The notes: generated by a model not told the origin, from the sequence alone. Positions 45,192 through 58,999 are shown, numbered from the stretch's first letter. The stretch: DNA of 64,000 nt from Lineus longissimus (GCF_910592395.1 NC_088319.1:2854001-2918000), one strand, 5' to 3'. Program-made: numbers and translations.

Positions 45192-46280
45192 TGTCATGTG
45201 CGGACCCTGAATGCCAGCTGCGGACAAGGTCGTACAGCTCGAGTATGAACTCCAGCGGTACAGGTGAAATACTGTTTGTCTGGCTGTGGCCAGGCTCACT
45301 GGTACAGGTGAGATGACAAAAGCTGATGGACACAGACTCTTCTTGAGTGGTCAACATTCCTAGTGTGCGGGTATGGAACGGCAGGCTTGGTTCATAAAGA
45401 CACAGCTCCAGCAGTTCTAAAATCAACTAATTGGTAGCTCCTATTGCACCAACTGTGAAATTACTAAAAACTAACCAATTATTATTAGTTGTTCCAACTA
45501 AAAAGGATAGTAAAACTACCATAAAAATGGTTAAGAATTACCATAGTTAAAACAACTAATTTCGCAGTCAGTATAAAAGCAACTACATGTACCAGAGTAG
45601 TAAAACATAACTACAATTAGTTACTTTTACTACGTGTATTTAATTTTAAATGGAGTACTGACCAGTCTCCAACCGTATGATGACTGTGAGGATCAGCGCA
45701 AAACCGTTCAACCTGTCAGTTGTCCAGATCTACGCTCCAACAAGCTATGGATCCGAGGACAGGATTAATGGCTTTTACGACGATTTCATGGCTACTATGC
45801 AGTCTCTCCCAAAACAGGACATAATTCTGGTAGTAGGGGGCTGTAACGCAAAAATCGGCACCGACGCCTAGGACCAATTGAAAGGCAACGTCGGGAGATT
45901 GTGCTCAGGATAACAAACAAGAGGGCCCTCCGAATAATTGAATTTGCTAGATTCCACGAACTCGCCATAGCCAACACCTTCCAGCCTCAAAAACTCAGTC
46001 GAAAGACAACCTCTGGCATTCTCCTAGTGGTAGGTAACACACACGACAAGATAGGCTACATTATGGTTACGAAAAGGTTCATGAGCAGCATCAACATGGC
46101 TAAGACCATGATCTATCCAGGAGCAGATGTTGGATTTGACCATGAGCCTGTCCTTTAAAATGGCGCTTTTACTAACCTCATGACAAGCTACAATCCACGC
46201 CCAAGTTGTCCCTTGAGACTGATATTTCTGCTCCAAAGGCTGAATTTCAAATTGTAATTGCTTGATAAATGCCAACCCGC
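45192..46280 (+). pseudogene. RTE-type endonuclease remnant, type I (U5)
   Basis: Same lesions as U1, including Val at the catalytic Glu position and GGCN. Confidence 0.75.
45436..45662. mobile_element. Palindromic insert (U5)
   Basis: Type I form. Confidence 0.5.
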
Positions 46281-47885
46281 TCTAAATTCTTTTTACGTTT
46301 AATCATAATTATCATGCCAGTGAACAACTTGATTATAGGTATCTCATAAAATATAACCCATACTAGTCCGGCAAGTCAGGAATGCAAACAGGATGATATA
46401 AGTAGGAAACAGGTTAAGAAGTTTCTATGCTATTCCCGATTAAACAACTGATAAAATGATAGAGATAATATACTAGTATTGTACCGTCCTTTATTACGAG
46501 CTACACTGTACATTCGTAAGAGGATTCTTGCCAGATTCCTAATATAGTTAAGATCTAAACTAAGAAATATTGCAACGAAATGTACATGCACTCGTTCACA
46601 AAACTGAATAATATCTTTAAAATCTTATACAAATCTTAATTCTGGATTTTGGCCGGGGAGATCAGAGCCGCGATAATCGATTCCTGTCCCATGCAAGGAC
46701 CTACGATGACCACCGTAAACATGGTAAACGAGCAATTTTTGTAGCATGCAATCATGATCACAGGTCGTAGTGACAAAAAGCATAAGTCTACTTCAGTTTC
46801 AAGGTTTAGGATCACAAATAGCTACGTAACTACATTTTTTATATGTGAACATGCGTATGGGGTCGGATTCTATTCCACGATATCCATTTTCAAAGCAATC
46901 GATGTCAAAATAAGTTTATGCACTGTTTTCTTTGAATCAATTTTCACTAATACAGTTATTGACGCTGGTTGTGTTGTTATTGATTAAACGTTGTCTTGTT
47001 AAAGCCACAGTTATCTTGCTAATATCAGGCTCTATTGCATCGGTTGTGTCTGTCGCAGCAGAACTAGGGACACCAGATCAGAGAGGTGACTTAACATGCT
47101 ATTTTCGAAATTCACCATTTCCTGATCAGCGCCTCTTGTAGCGGAGCTCTGAGACGTAGACGCTGACGTCCTCACTTACGTCCTCACTTACTTAAGAGAT
47201 TTACTTTTGGCGAACTATTGACCAAACGAAGCTTGATATGCCTAATTATTATTTCCGCATGGTAAATGTGTGCTTTTACCTTTGATGTGTTGCTGTGAAT
47301 TACGTGAACGCTCTATTAAACGTTCTTGGTTTCAGTTGATGTGTCTGGCATTTGACCGACGAATGTTTGGGGTCAGCGCTGACAGCAGTGTTAAAGTATG
47401 TTATTTGTACACAAATGCATTTGAGATATACATGTACGCTCGTGCCATGCAAAATTCTGCATTTTAACATATCCCAGGAGGCTGTTGGTTGAGTTTCCAA
47501 AAACTCTCAGTTCCGCAAACAGAAAGAGGCTAACTATGATTTGTGATAGCAATGTATTTCAGAATGTTAATTCGATAATCAAATCGTCATTGATCCATTG
47601 TCGAAATATGCTTGTCTTAACGGAAAATTTCGCGTTAAGGAGGTTTTCACAAATTTCTCGAGTAGGTCATGATCGCGAAAGCATTCTGCCGCGAAAATCC
47701 TTTCCTTTTCGGCAAGAATTACATGTCATTGTTGGCATTGCATCCAGCTACAGCCCCTATTTTGATCGAGGTGTTTAAAGAAACTACGTATACAGTGTAC
47801 CCTTCGCAATTAGCACGTATCGTAATGACTCCTAAAAACCACAAGTTCCACATGTCTTGAATAGTGCCCAACAATCGTTGGTCCT

Positions 47886-48474
47886 GTGTGCACCTTAAGT
47901 GCACCCAGGACCAATCTTGGTGTACCTTAACTTCACTTAAAGATCCGTATGTGCACCCAGTGTGAAATTCGCGCCGATTAAAAACCTGTGTCCAAGGTTG
48001 AAAATGGTATGTTTGTCTTGTAGCAAATCAGAACATCTCGTGTCGAACATTTGCTCTATTTTTCGCTTAAAAAGTGTATAAATATACATGTATGACAGAT
48101 GGTGGTGAGAAATAAAGAAAAAGTATTTTTAAGAACATAATACTATTTACTATGTCATTAGGTATGCTGTATGAGATGATTCCCCCATTCATACATACAT
48201 CCGTTCATAGCACACGTGTGCGCAATGACCCCTTGATCCTGCCACTGATGTCGAACTGACATTTTGACACCTCGTTTACAGTTAGTGTTCAGCAAAATTA
48301 CGGATGTAGAGCAAAAGCACGCGTACCCCACATCGGACACAGGTTTTTTAATCGGCGCGTATTTCAATCTGTTTGCACATAATGATCCTTTTAAAGCAGC
48401 ACCCAGGAGCATCCTGGGTGCGGTGCTGTTAAGGTACACCCAGCTTGGTCCTTGGTACACCTAAGGTGCACCCA
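47886..48474. mobile_element. Junction element U5/U6
   Basis: Both termini are present. The left end has one change (TGTGTGCACC instead of TGGGTGCACC). The right hairpin and terminus are intact. Confidence 0.55.
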
Positions 48475-49023
48475 TGACGACATTTGCCCTTTCGACGACA
48501 CTGACTGTATTGCATGTGTTAGGTCGACTGAAATATTGTGAAGGATAGACACCTACATGTAGATGTAGGTGACACTAGTTAATTTGTTTTAGCTATATCG
48601 TGTATTCAAAAATGAAAGAAACAATCACATGCAAAAAAATTTCTGAAGAAAATCTGTTGAGAAACCCATTACCTTTACAGTATTCTAAACGGATTTTGAT
48701 AGGTGCTATATAGGTTTTTCATGTATGATTTAAAAAGTTATTTTAGTTATGTAGAGTTTCTATGTTTATAAAATACATAGACTACACTGTATATACTATA
48801 TAGATTTTTTTTCACATGGGATCTTATAGTTTATAGGTTGTCCTTTACAAACCCTATACAGGTGCTATACCGGTATAGATTTTATATAGCCTTTTTTGGC
48901 CATTTTTGGCCATTTTCTTTAAAGATTTGCTCCGGAGGATTTTGTCTGTGGTATAAGTTTGCAATGACACCATCAATATCTCGAGAAAGCAGGTAATCCA
49001 ATCAAGAATTATATTGCGTGTAA

Positions 49024-49410
49024 ATGCAATTCATGACTATATGGGAGTTATTGCTGGTCCTGACCAACATTGACAGAGCTCTAGCAAGTTTAGTGTTTTC
49101 CTCATTTCAATTCATGGCAATGGACATTAACGGAACTGATAGCAATTTAACTTTCGCAATCTTACCAGGTCAGTCAATTCTTCGATGTGGTATGGCATGC
49201 TCGAATATTCAGATGTGCGTTGCCTTTTTCACCACCCCCCAGAACGGCCATGACCGCCATGATCAAACGGAAACCTGCCATCTTCACAAGGATGCTGCTA
49301 CCAAGGACTGGACTTGCAGAGACGGGAAAACAGGGCATCGGCTTTGGAAAAAGCAGGTAGCCAATATTTCGGTTTTTATATTCGCAACCTATTTTGCAAT
49401 AAAGACATAA
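49024..49410 (+). CDS. ORF A: PAN/Apple-like exon (U6)
   Basis: Full length. LPGQ replaces LRVQ before the first Cys, and Q replaces K after FFTTP. All five cysteines are kept. Confidence 0.5.
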   Translation: MQFMTIWELLLVLTNIDRALASLVFSSFQFMAMDINGTDSNLTFAILPGQSILRCGMACSNIQMCVAFFTTPQNGHDRHDQTETCHLHKDAATKDWTCRDGKTGHRLWKKQVANISVFIFATYFAIKT

Positions 49411-50394
49411 TTTGCTGTTGTTGCGTGCGCAACCGGTCAGACACTAGGACGGCGCTGCTTGCCCTACTGACAAGCTCGCACTGGACTGTTTGATATCGGA
49501 ATTTCGTTAGTCCTAGACTGGTTGCCTACCAGGGCTGAAGAAGCCATATTTAGTATATTTAGTGTGTTGGGTTTATTTACAGCTAGTATGAATTACTCGT
49601 TCTATGGAACGATCTCCATCATCCGCGCATTGCGCCCATAATTGTTAAAACTCAAATTTTCTTCAACGACGTTAACTGGTCGCCCGAGACTGAGATATGC
49701 AACTTTATGCAGCTGTTGAAACAAAAACCTAATTCTCGTGCGAATGCATGGCGTATAGTCAACTGAGGAATAAGGTGTACACCTACACTTCAACTTTGAG
49801 GGTAAATTATGGTCGTCTGATGATTACTTCGATTCAACTGAACTGGTAAACATTTTTCACAAATATATAATAAATTACGTGAAACTGCACAATACTACTT
49901 TCAAATTCAGACCGACCTCTGCTTTAGGCGTACCTGTCTATAATGAAGTCGTATTTTAAGTCGTGCACTGCAATTTGGATAACCACTTCATTGTAGCCAT
50001 CTTATACACTAATCCAATTTGATATTATAAACATTACTGTAAAAATCCAGATGGAATGGCATAATGAAAACGTTCGTCGATTAACTGAATATTAGATAAC
50101 CGTACGTAATTCAATATCGAGATGAGGTCGGAGAGGGACTCGGAGTGGGACTCGGAACGGGCCAAGGCTCAGATTTAGCGGAATCTGCAATAAACATTTG
50201 AAAAGTTCTATTAGTATCAATTTGCTGAAACCCATATATTTATCGACTTCGGAAAAAAAACAACCAACATGCATGACAAAATGATCTGCATTATTCTTCT
50301 CGGACCATTTCCACATCGGCTGTGGTGGGGAGAAGGCCAAACGTAGCAATTTTTACAAATAATTATCATATACATATTCTATAGCGATCTTTTC

Positions 50395-50670
50395 ATGTGC
50401 ATTGTTTTTGGGTGTTTCCGCTCAATTTTACCATATTTCCCAGTTTTCCGCAGTTTTCGTAGATTCCGCTTAATTGCCCTGGCCGTCAGGATGATTTTCA
50501 GAGTGGCGCTCATTGTTGCCAACCTGTCTATAATATATACAGGGTATACCAAAAAGGATGTATCCACCTATACGTTAATAATGGGTTTTTATAAACAGGA
50601 TGAGCGCATTACTTATGAAGATTGTCTAATCAACAGAGAGAGACAGCCTTCCATCTCTCCCACAATGTAA
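50395..50670 (+). CDS. ORF B, first copy in U6
   Basis: Full 91 codons, with D for A in KKDVS, as in U5 and U7 but without their early stop. Confidence 0.25.
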   Translation: MCIVFGCFRSILPYFPVFRSFRRFRLIALAVRMIFRVALIVANLSIIYTGYTKKDVSTYTLIMGFYKQDERITYEDCLINRERQPSISPTM

Positions 50671-50858
50671 TGTATTAAAACCTAATTTCAACAATTTCAT
50701 CCACTTCATTTAAAGCTGTCATATCTTAACTTTTAACCGCCACGCCGAACTAGCAGAGGGGCACCTATCGGTCGTACCGTGATGTAAGGATCTATGGCCA
50801 GTTCCCACCGTGGGCGGCATCTGTATTTTACCACACAGGGCTAAGTGTCATAGTCACA

Positions 50859-51862
50859 ATGGCTCGTTTTCATTACTCCTTGAGTCCTTATCGTAACGTC
50901 TACGTCTACAGCCAAGATGATATCAGCGGAGATTTTAAACTGACGTATCATTTTCATTTTAACGAGCTCACATACATTGCTGGCGAATATGGCAATGATG
51001 TCATAGGTGTTAGCACTCGTCGTGGACGGAAATCTGTCGCTGAAAAGTTGCGAGCATTTCAATTCGATTTGATTGAAAGTAGCAATTGCCGAGAGTTGAT
51101 TCTACCGTATGGTGAACTTGAGAAAAGCCTCGGTCCAAAGAATTCGAGGTTCAAATATTTCAAAATGGTTTCATGTGGTGAGAATGTTTTCTTGGAGTTG
51201 ACCTTTCGATGCAAATTTCAGCAGCACAAAAACAGGGAAAAGACCTGTTTATGTCTTGGTTAAATTGGTATAAAATAGTAAACATAGGGTTTGTTCTTAA
51301 ACTTCGGTATGTTAAAAGCCTAAAAGAGATAAATTACTCTCTTGTGCCTGAAGCCGAAAGTGCTTTATTATCTGATGTGGATAACATCATGTTAGAGGAT
51401 ATCCGATGTGATTTGAATGGTTATCTCTATAAATCATCAGCTAGAACACACTCCATCACCATCTTAGAAAAACCGTACGTCGAGTATAATAAATCCACGT
51501 CGATTATCTTACGTGATGATTTTTTCAGAAAATTGGGAGACTCCGCAATTCTGTCTTTGTTAGGATCATATAATGTCGTCGTTGAGGTTCATCGGGCGAA
51601 GTTCGTTACCATATTTTTAAGTAAGCGTCCTAAGGAGAGCTTTAGGCTGAATCCTAAGAATCACGCTCAATTTCTGTTTAGGTTGCAATTGGGGCCATGC
51701 CTGGATGAATCCGAGGTGGAAGCTAAGAATACGTTATTGATGACCTTACGTGACCCTTTTGTCTCCAACCATTGGTTAACAGTCGGTGCAAATGAAAGAT
51801 TATTTGCCTGGCCCAAATTCGCTACTGGTAAGCAAATGACCGCAAAGGTATTTACTCTGTAA
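50859..51862 (+). pseudogene. ORF C with frameshift, first copy in U6
   Basis: The ATG context is intact. One G is missing from the CAGGGG run near 51236, ending the frame at 51263. The rest stays open in the shifted frame from 51209. A 3-base insertion near 51480 adds one Val (PYVEYNK). Confidence 0.7.
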
Positions 51863-52065
51863 CAAAGTACTCGGGTGGACTTATATTGTTTATAAAGCTG
51901 AGCTGCACGAACAAATCTCACAGTAGCTGATTAAGAAACTAAGATGAGACGGATACGGCACAGCTATGGATGCAATATTTCTGACTGCTACTATGTCTAA
52001 TAATTCACTACGTTAATTTTTCGGAATTTGCACACTAGAATCTTTGTCTAAATCCTTATATCTAC

Positions 52066-52285
52066 GCGAAATCGAAACAGACATCATAGCATTCCACTCT
52101 CTACCGTAAGGAATTTCCGTGTTGCATAAATAAATTCATTGATATTCTGGGAGATATAATTGTCGCAATAAGTATATTGAGGGAAATTACACATGCAGTT
52201 TAAGTGTATTTCGGATTATTTTAGATCTGGCCATATTTACTTGGCTCTTCTCTTGTCACTGCATTGTAATAGTGTGATCACCAAT
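52066..52285. repeat. 200 bp block, U6 first copy
   Basis: Full block. It ends at the join to the second B-C module. Confidence 0.65.
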
Positions 52286-52531
52286 AATTTTCCAGTTTTC
52301 CCAGTTTTCCGCAGTTTTCGTAGATTCCGCTTAATTGCCCTGGCCGTCAGGATGATTTTCAGAGTGGCGCTCATTGTTGCCAACCTGTCTATAATATATA
52401 CAGGGTATACCAAAAAGGCTGTCTCCGCCTATACGTTAATAATGGGTTTGTATAAACAAGATGAGCGCATTACTTATGAAGATTTTCTAATCAACAGAGA
52501 GAGACAGCCTTCCATCTCTCCCACAATGTAA
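52285..52531 (+). CDS. ORF B, second partial copy in U6
   Basis: It starts in the repeated TTTTCCCAG tract without the usual ATG and is fused to upstream sequence. The hydrophobic segment and tail are intact, and DFL replaces DCL. The doubled CCAGTTTT and the SAYT codons resemble the U4 copy. Confidence 0.25.
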
Positions 52532-52718
52532 TGTATTAAACCTAATTTCAACAATTTCATCCACTTCATTTAAAGATGTCATATCTTAACTTTTAACCGC
52601 CACGCCGAACTAGCAGAGGGGCACCTATCGGTCGTACCGTGATGTAAGGATCAATGGCCAGTTCCCAGCATGGGCGGCATCGGTATTTTACCACACAGGG
52701 CTAAGTGTCATAGTCACA

Positions 52719-53726
52719 GTGGCTCTTTTTCATTACTCCTTGAGTACTTATCGTAACGTCTACGTCTACAGCCAAGATGATATAAGCGGAGATTTTAAAC
52801 TGACGTATCATTTTCATTTTAACGAGCTCACATACATTGCTGGCGAATATGGCAATGATGTCATAGCTGTTCGCACTCGTCAGGGACGGCAATCTGTCAC
52901 TGAAAAGTTGCGAGCATTTCAATTCGATTTGATTGGAAGTAGCAATTGCCGAGAGTTGATTCTACCGTATGGTGAACTTGAGAAAAGCGTCGGTCCAAAG
53001 AATTCGAGGTTCAAATATTTCAAAATGGTTTCATGTGGTGAGAATGTTTTCTTGGAGTTGACCTTTCGATGCAAATTTCAGCAGCACAAAAACAGGGAAA
53101 AAGACCTGTTTATGTCTTGGTTAAATTGGTACATGTATAAAATAGTAAACATAGGGTTTGTTCTTAAACTTCGGTTTGTTAAAAGCCTAAAAGAGATAAA
53201 CTACTCTCTTGTGCCTGAAGCCGAAAGTGCTTTATCATTTGATATGGATAACATCATGTTAGAGGATATCCGATGTGATTTGAATGGTTATCTCTATAAA
53301 TCATCAGCTAGAACACACTCCATCACCATCTTAGAAAAACCGTACGAGTATAATAAATCCACGTCGATTATCTTACGTGATGATTTGTTCAGAAAATTGG
53401 GAGACTCCGCAATTCTGTCTTTGCTAGGATCATATAATGTCGTCGTTGAGGTTCATCGGGCGAAGTTCGTTACCATATTTTTAAGTAAGCGTCCTAAGGA
53501 GAGCTTTAGGCTGAATCCTAAGAATCACGCTCTATTTCTGTTTAGGTTGCAATTGGGGCCATGCCTGGATGAATCCGAGGTGGAAGCTAAGAATACGTTA
53601 TTGATGACCTTACGTGACCCTTTTGTCTCCAACCATTGGTTAATAGTCGATGCGAATGAAAGATTATTTGCCTGGCCCAAATTCGCTACTGGTAAGCAAA
53701 TGACCGCAAAGGTATTTACTCTGTAA
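52719..53726 (+). CDS. ORF C, second copy in U6, ATG lost
   Basis: 335 codons open. The start position reads GTG, as in U3. A 6-base insertion near 53132 adds two residues (NWYMYKIVN). Replacements are clustered near residue 50 (AVRTRQGRQSVTEK). It belongs to the extra B-C module. Confidence 0.5.
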   Translation: MALFHYSLSTYRNVYVYSQDDISGDFKLTYHFHFNELTYIAGEYGNDVIAVRTRQGRQSVTEKLRAFQFDLIGSSNCRELILPYGELEKSVGPKNSRFKYFKMVSCGENVFLELTFRCKFQQHKNREKDLFMSWLNWYMYKIVNIGFVLKLRFVKSLKEINYSLVPEAESALSFDMDNIMLEDIRCDLNGYLYKSSARTHSITILEKPYEYNKSTSIILRDDLFRKLGDSAILSLLGSYNVVVEVHRAKFVTIFLSKRPKESFRLNPKNHALFLFRLQLGPCLDESEVEAKNTLLMTLRDPFVSNHWLIVDANERLFAWPKFATGKQMTAKVFTL

Positions 53727-53928
53727 CAAAGTACTCGGGTGGACTTATATTGTTTATAAAGCTGAGCTGCACGAACAAATCTCACAGTAGCTGATTAAGA
53801 AACTAAGATGAGACGGAACGGCACAGCTATGGATGCAATATTTCTGACTGCTACTATGTCTAATAATTCACTACGTTAATTTTTCGGAAGTTGCACACTA
53901 GAATCTTTGTCTAAATCCTTATATCTAC

Positions 53929-54074
53929 GCGAAATCGAAACAGACATCATAGCATTCCACTCTCTACCGTAAGGAATTTCCGTGTTGCATAAATAAATTC
54001 ATTGATATTCCGGGAGATATAATTGTCGCAATAAGTATATTGAGGGAAATTACACATGCAGTAAAGTGTATTTG
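53929..54074. repeat. 200 bp block, U6 second copy, truncated
   Basis: The 3' third of the block is deleted, and it joins GTTGACACC directly. Confidence 0.6.
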
Positions 54075-54630
54075 GTTGACACCATAAAGGAGCATTGGTT
54101 AGGCAAGAGTCTTTAAATAAAAAATTTGAAAGACTCTCAGACTGGTTGAAAGACTCTGGTCAGGCAAATCCCAAGGATACTAAGTAATCTTGTTCTGAGC
54201 AACACCACTATCTTTTAATAAATGTGATGTGGTCACATTCCGGAGTTCAACTAAGTGCCCTTGGTCAGAACGATATGAAAACACTATGAGCAAGTCGAAG
54301 ACAGACTGTTATTTGAATGACGATCGCCGTATTTTGGAGATCATCTTTCAAATGAGAGTATGGAAAGAGTCAGTTCGACCACTAAACTGTTATTGCAATA
54401 CAATGCAATAGTTGTAAATTGAAAGTAAAAGAAAGCGATATTCGGAGGTTTCAGCTTGCATCTTCTTTTATTGACGGTCATGGCCTCTATGCACCATATA
54501 ATACAATCCATCAGAATTCAAAACGGACGGAGACTCTTTCCAGGGGGACATTTTCCACTTCTACACTGTACTGGATTGTGTGACCCAGTTCAATTTTGTC
54601 ATTGAATAATTGAGTTCACCATCGCGTTGC

Positions 54631-54843
54631 CAAGATATCTGGACGATTATCTTCATCGAATCGGAGCTTACGTCCTCGTTTCAAAGATGTCTGGTCGCCG
54701 TCGTTACCGAGTTGGAGTTCATGCTCACGTTCGTGTTTCAACGATCGCTGGTCGACTGCAGTCACCGAGTCGGAGCTTACGACCACGTTTCAACGATCTC
54801 AGGTTGAAAATCGTCTCCGAGTCGGAGTTCATGAAAATCTTTG
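54631..54843. repeat. Minisatellite (U6)
   Basis: Four repeats, U3-like version. Confidence 0.75.
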
Positions 54844-55227
54844 GATCGTTGTGTTTCTATTTTTTATGTCTATTTTAGACTACTTCTCAATGCTGGCTAG
54901 ATGCACGGCTTGCTGTTATGTTATCATTAAACCTGTGGTTCTGGTCATCATTCAGACACGAGGCTTTCAAGACTCTTGGGATCATTTGATGAGCATGATT
55001 AATAGTTATAATAGAAGACACTTACCAGTCAGTTGAAGTGTGATTGAGATCCGATCGAAACCTTAAAATCAGGAATTGAGTAATAACATGCCCGCCGTTT
55101 CTTATTTTTGAGGGTCATAGTTTCGGCTGCATTTTTCTTTGTGCCTTGTTCTCCCTGACGTACACGTTCAAGTCTGAGTGTTCAGGTGAGCTAGCGTCTG
55201 CTATCTAATTTTATTACTCCATTCCAA

Positions 55228-56270
55228 TGCGGGCAAGATCGAACAGCTCGAGTATGAAGTTAGGCGATGTAGGTCGAACAGTGTTGGTCTGGCTGAGGCA
55301 AGGCTCACTGGTACAGGTGAGATGACAACAGCCGATGGACACAGACTCTTCTTTAGTGGTAAACATTCCAAGCGTGGATATGGGATGGCAGCCATGATTC
55401 ATAAGGACACGGCAACAGCAGTTCTAAAAGCAACCTATTGGTAGTCCCTAGTGCACCAACTGTGAAATTTGTAAAACCTAACCATTAATTAGTGGTTCCA
55501 ACTAAAATAGGTAGTAAAACTACCATCAAAATGGTTAAGAATTACCATTTTGAGAGTTAAAACAAATAATTCCACAGTCAGTGCAATAGCAACTACATGT
55601 ACCAGAGTAGTAAAACATAACAATAATTAGTTACTTTCACTATTTAATTTTAAAAAGAGTATTGACCAGTCTCCAACCGTATGATGACTGTGAGGATCAG
55701 CGCAAAACCATTCAACCTGTCAGTTGTCCAGATCTACGCTCCAACAAGCTTTGGATCCGAGGACAGGATGAATGGATTTTACGAAGACATCATGGCTACT
55801 ATGCAGTCTCTCCCAAAGCAGGACATTATTATGGTAGTAGGGGGCTGTACGCAAAAATCGGCACCGATGCCTAGGACCAATGGAAAGGCAACGTCGGGAG
55901 ATTTTGCTCAGGAGTAACAAACAAGAGGGGCCTCCGGATAATTGAATTTCCTCAAAAACTCAGTCGAAAGGCAACTTGGCATTCTCCTATTGGTAACACA
56001 CACAACATGATCGAGTACATTACGGTTACGAAAGTTTTCGTGAGCAGCATCAGCATGGCTGAGACCAGGACCTATCCAGGAGCAGATGTTGGAATTGACC
56101 ATGACCCTGTCCTTACCCCAATCGCGTTTTTACTATCCTCATGACAAGCTACAATCCAGGTTACCAGCTACAATCCAGGCTACAATCCAAGTTGTCCCTT
56201 GAGACTGATATTTCTGCTCCAAAGGCTGAATTTCAAATTGTAATTGCTTGATAAATGCCAACCCGCTCTA
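55228..56270 (+). pseudogene. RTE-type endonuclease remnant, type II (U6)
   Basis: Close to U3. A one-base deletion in GGCTGTACGC shifts the frame at the former GD-x-N motif. Confidence 0.78.
55442..55667. mobile_element. Palindromic insert (U6)
   Basis: Type II form, with one mismatch in the palindrome (GAGAGTT for GATAGTT). Confidence 0.5.
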
Positions 56271-57864
56271 AATTCTTTTTACGTCTAATCATAATTATCA
56301 TGTCAGTGAACAACTTGATTATAGGCATCTCATAAAATATAACCCATACTAGTCCAGCAAGTCAGGAATGCAAACAGGATGATAAAAGTAGGAAACAGGT
56401 TAAGAAGTTTCTATGCTATTCCCGATTAAACAACTGATAAGACGATAGAGATAATATAATAGTATTGTACCGTCCTTTATTACGAGCTACACTGTACATT
56501 CGTAAGAGGATTCTTGCCAGATTCCTAATATAGTTAAGATCTAAACTGAGAAATCTTGCAACGAAATGTACATGCACTCGTTCACAAAACTGAATAATAT
56601 CTTTAAAATCTTATACAAATCTTAATTCTTGATTTTGGCCGGGGAGATCAGAGCCGCGATAATCGATTCCTGTCCCATGCAAGGACCTACGATGACCACC
56701 GTAAACATGGTAAACGAGCGATTTTTGTTGCATGCAATCATGATCACAGGTCGTAGTGACAAAAAGCATAAGTCTTATTTAGGTTCAAGGATCCGGATCA
56801 CAAATAGCTACGTAACTACATTTTTTATATGTGAACATGCGTATGGGGTCGGATTCTATTCCACGATATCCATTTTAAAAGCAATCGATGCCAAAATAAG
56901 TTTATGCACTGTTTTCTTTGAATCAAATTTAACAAATACAGTTATTGACGCTGGTTGTGTTGTTATTGATTAAACGTTGTCTTGTTAAAGCCACAGTTAT
57001 CTTGCTAAAATCAGGCTCTATTGCATCGGTTGTGTCTGTCGCAGAAGAACTAAGGACACAAGTTCAGAGAGGTGACTAAACATGCTATCTTCGAAATTCA
57101 CCATTTCCTGATCAGCGCCTCTTGTAGCGGAGCTCTGAGACGTAGACGCTGACGTCCTCAATTACTTCGAAATTGATTTACTTTTGGCGAACTATTGACC
57201 AAACGAAGCTTGATATGCCTAATTATTCTTGTCGCATGGTAATTGTGTGATTTTACCTTTGATATATGGTGTTGTGAATTACGTGAACGCTCTATTAAAC
57301 GTCCTTGGTTTCAGTTGATGTGTCTGGCATTTGACCGACGAATGTTTGGGGTCAGCGCTGACAGCAGTCTTAAAGTATGTTATTTGTACACAAATGCATT
57401 TGAGATATACATGTACGCTCGTGCCATGCAAAATTCTGCATTTTAACATATCCCAGGAGGCTGTTGGTTGAGTTTCCAAAAACTCTCAGTTCCGCAAACA
57501 GAAAGAGGCTAACTATGATTTGTGATAGCAATGTATTTCAGAATGTCCCTTCGATAATCAAATCGTCATTGATCCATTGTCGAAATATGCTTGTTTTAAT
57601 AGAAAATTTCGCGTTTAGGAGGTTTTCACAAATTTGGCGAGTAGGTCATGATCGCGAAAGCATTCTGCCGCGAAAATCCTTTCCTTTCTGGCAAGAATTC
57701 CATGTCATTGTTGGCATTGCATCCAGCTACAGGCCTTATTGCGATCGAGGTGTTTAAAGAGACTGCGTTTACAGTGTGCCCTTCGAAATTAGCACGTATC
57801 GTAATGACTCCTAATAACCACAAATTCCACATGTCTTGAATAGTGCCCAACAATCGTTGGTCCT

Positions 57865-58450
57865 GTGTGCACCTTAAGTGCACCCAGGACCAATCTTGGT
57901 GTACCTTAACTTCACTTAAAGATCCGTATGTGCACCCAGTGTGAAATTCGCGCCGATTAAAAACCTGTGTCCAAGGTTGAAAATGGTATGTTTGTCTTGT
58001 TTGTTTGTCATCTCGTGTCGAACATTTGCTCTATTTTTCGCTTAAAAAGTGTATAAATATACATGTATGACAGATGGTGGTAAGAAATAAAGAAAAAGTA
58101 TTTTTAAGAACATAATACTATTTACTATGTCATTAGGTATGCTGTATGAGATGATTCCCCCATCCATACATACATCCGTTCATAGCACACGTGTGCGCAA
58201 TGACCCCCTAGATCCTGCCACTGATGTCGAACTGACATTTTGACACCTCGTTTACAGTTAGTGTTCAGCAAAATTACGGATGTAGAGCAAAAGCACGCGT
58301 ACCCCACATCGGACACAGGTTTTTTAATCGGCGCGTATTTCAATCTGTTTGCACATAATGATCCTTTTAAAGCAGCACCCAGGAGCATCCTGGGTGCCAT
58401 GCTGTTAAGGTACACCCAGCTTGGTCCTTGGTACACCTAAGGTGCACCCA
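57865..58450. mobile_element. Junction element U6/U7
   Basis: Same left-end change as U5/U6, and an intact right terminus. The right hairpin has two changed bases (GGTGCCATG in place of GGTGCGGTG). A local rearrangement near 58000 replaces the usual run of bases with a repeated TTGT motif. Confidence 0.55.
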
Positions 58451-58999
58451 TGACGACATTTGCCCTTTCGACGACACTGACTGTATTGCATGTGTTAGGT
58501 CGACTGAAATATTGTGAAGGATAGACACCTACATGTAGATGTAGGTGACACTAGTTAATTTGTTTTAGCTATATCGTGTATTCAAAAATGAAAGAAACAA
58601 TCACATGCAAAAAAATTTCTGAAGAAAATCTGTTGAGAAACCCATTACCTTTACAGTATTCTAAACGGATTTTGATAGGTGCTATATAGGTTTTTCATGT
58701 ATGATTTAAAAAGTTATTTTAGTTATATAGAGTTTCTATGTTTATAAAATACATAGACTACACTGTATATACTATATAGATTTTTTTTCACATGGGATCT
58801 TATAGTTTATAGGTTGTCCTTTACAAACCCTATACAGGTGCTATACCGGTATAGATTTTATATAGCCTTTTTTGGCCATTTTTGGCCATTTTCTTTAAAT
58901 ATTTGCTCCGGAGGATTTTGTCTGTGGTATAAGTTTGCAATGACACCATCAATATCTCGAGAAAGCAGGTAATCCAATCAAGAATTATATTGCGTGTAA

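Larger units (their letters stand above)
40850..48151 (+). repeat. Tandem array unit U5, with 1.1 kb internal deletion
   Basis: About 1.12 kb present in U6 (49238-50359) is missing here at 41869-41880. The deletion removes the second half of ORF A and the A-B interval. The hairpin of the junction element is also deleted, at 41097. ORF C is intact. Confidence 0.95.
48152..58126 (+). repeat. Tandem array unit U6, with duplicated B-C module
   Basis: The longest unit, 9975 bp. After the first ORF C and the 200 bp block, a second partial ORF B plus a full ORF C begins at about 52285. The endonuclease block is type II, as in U3. Confidence 0.95.
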
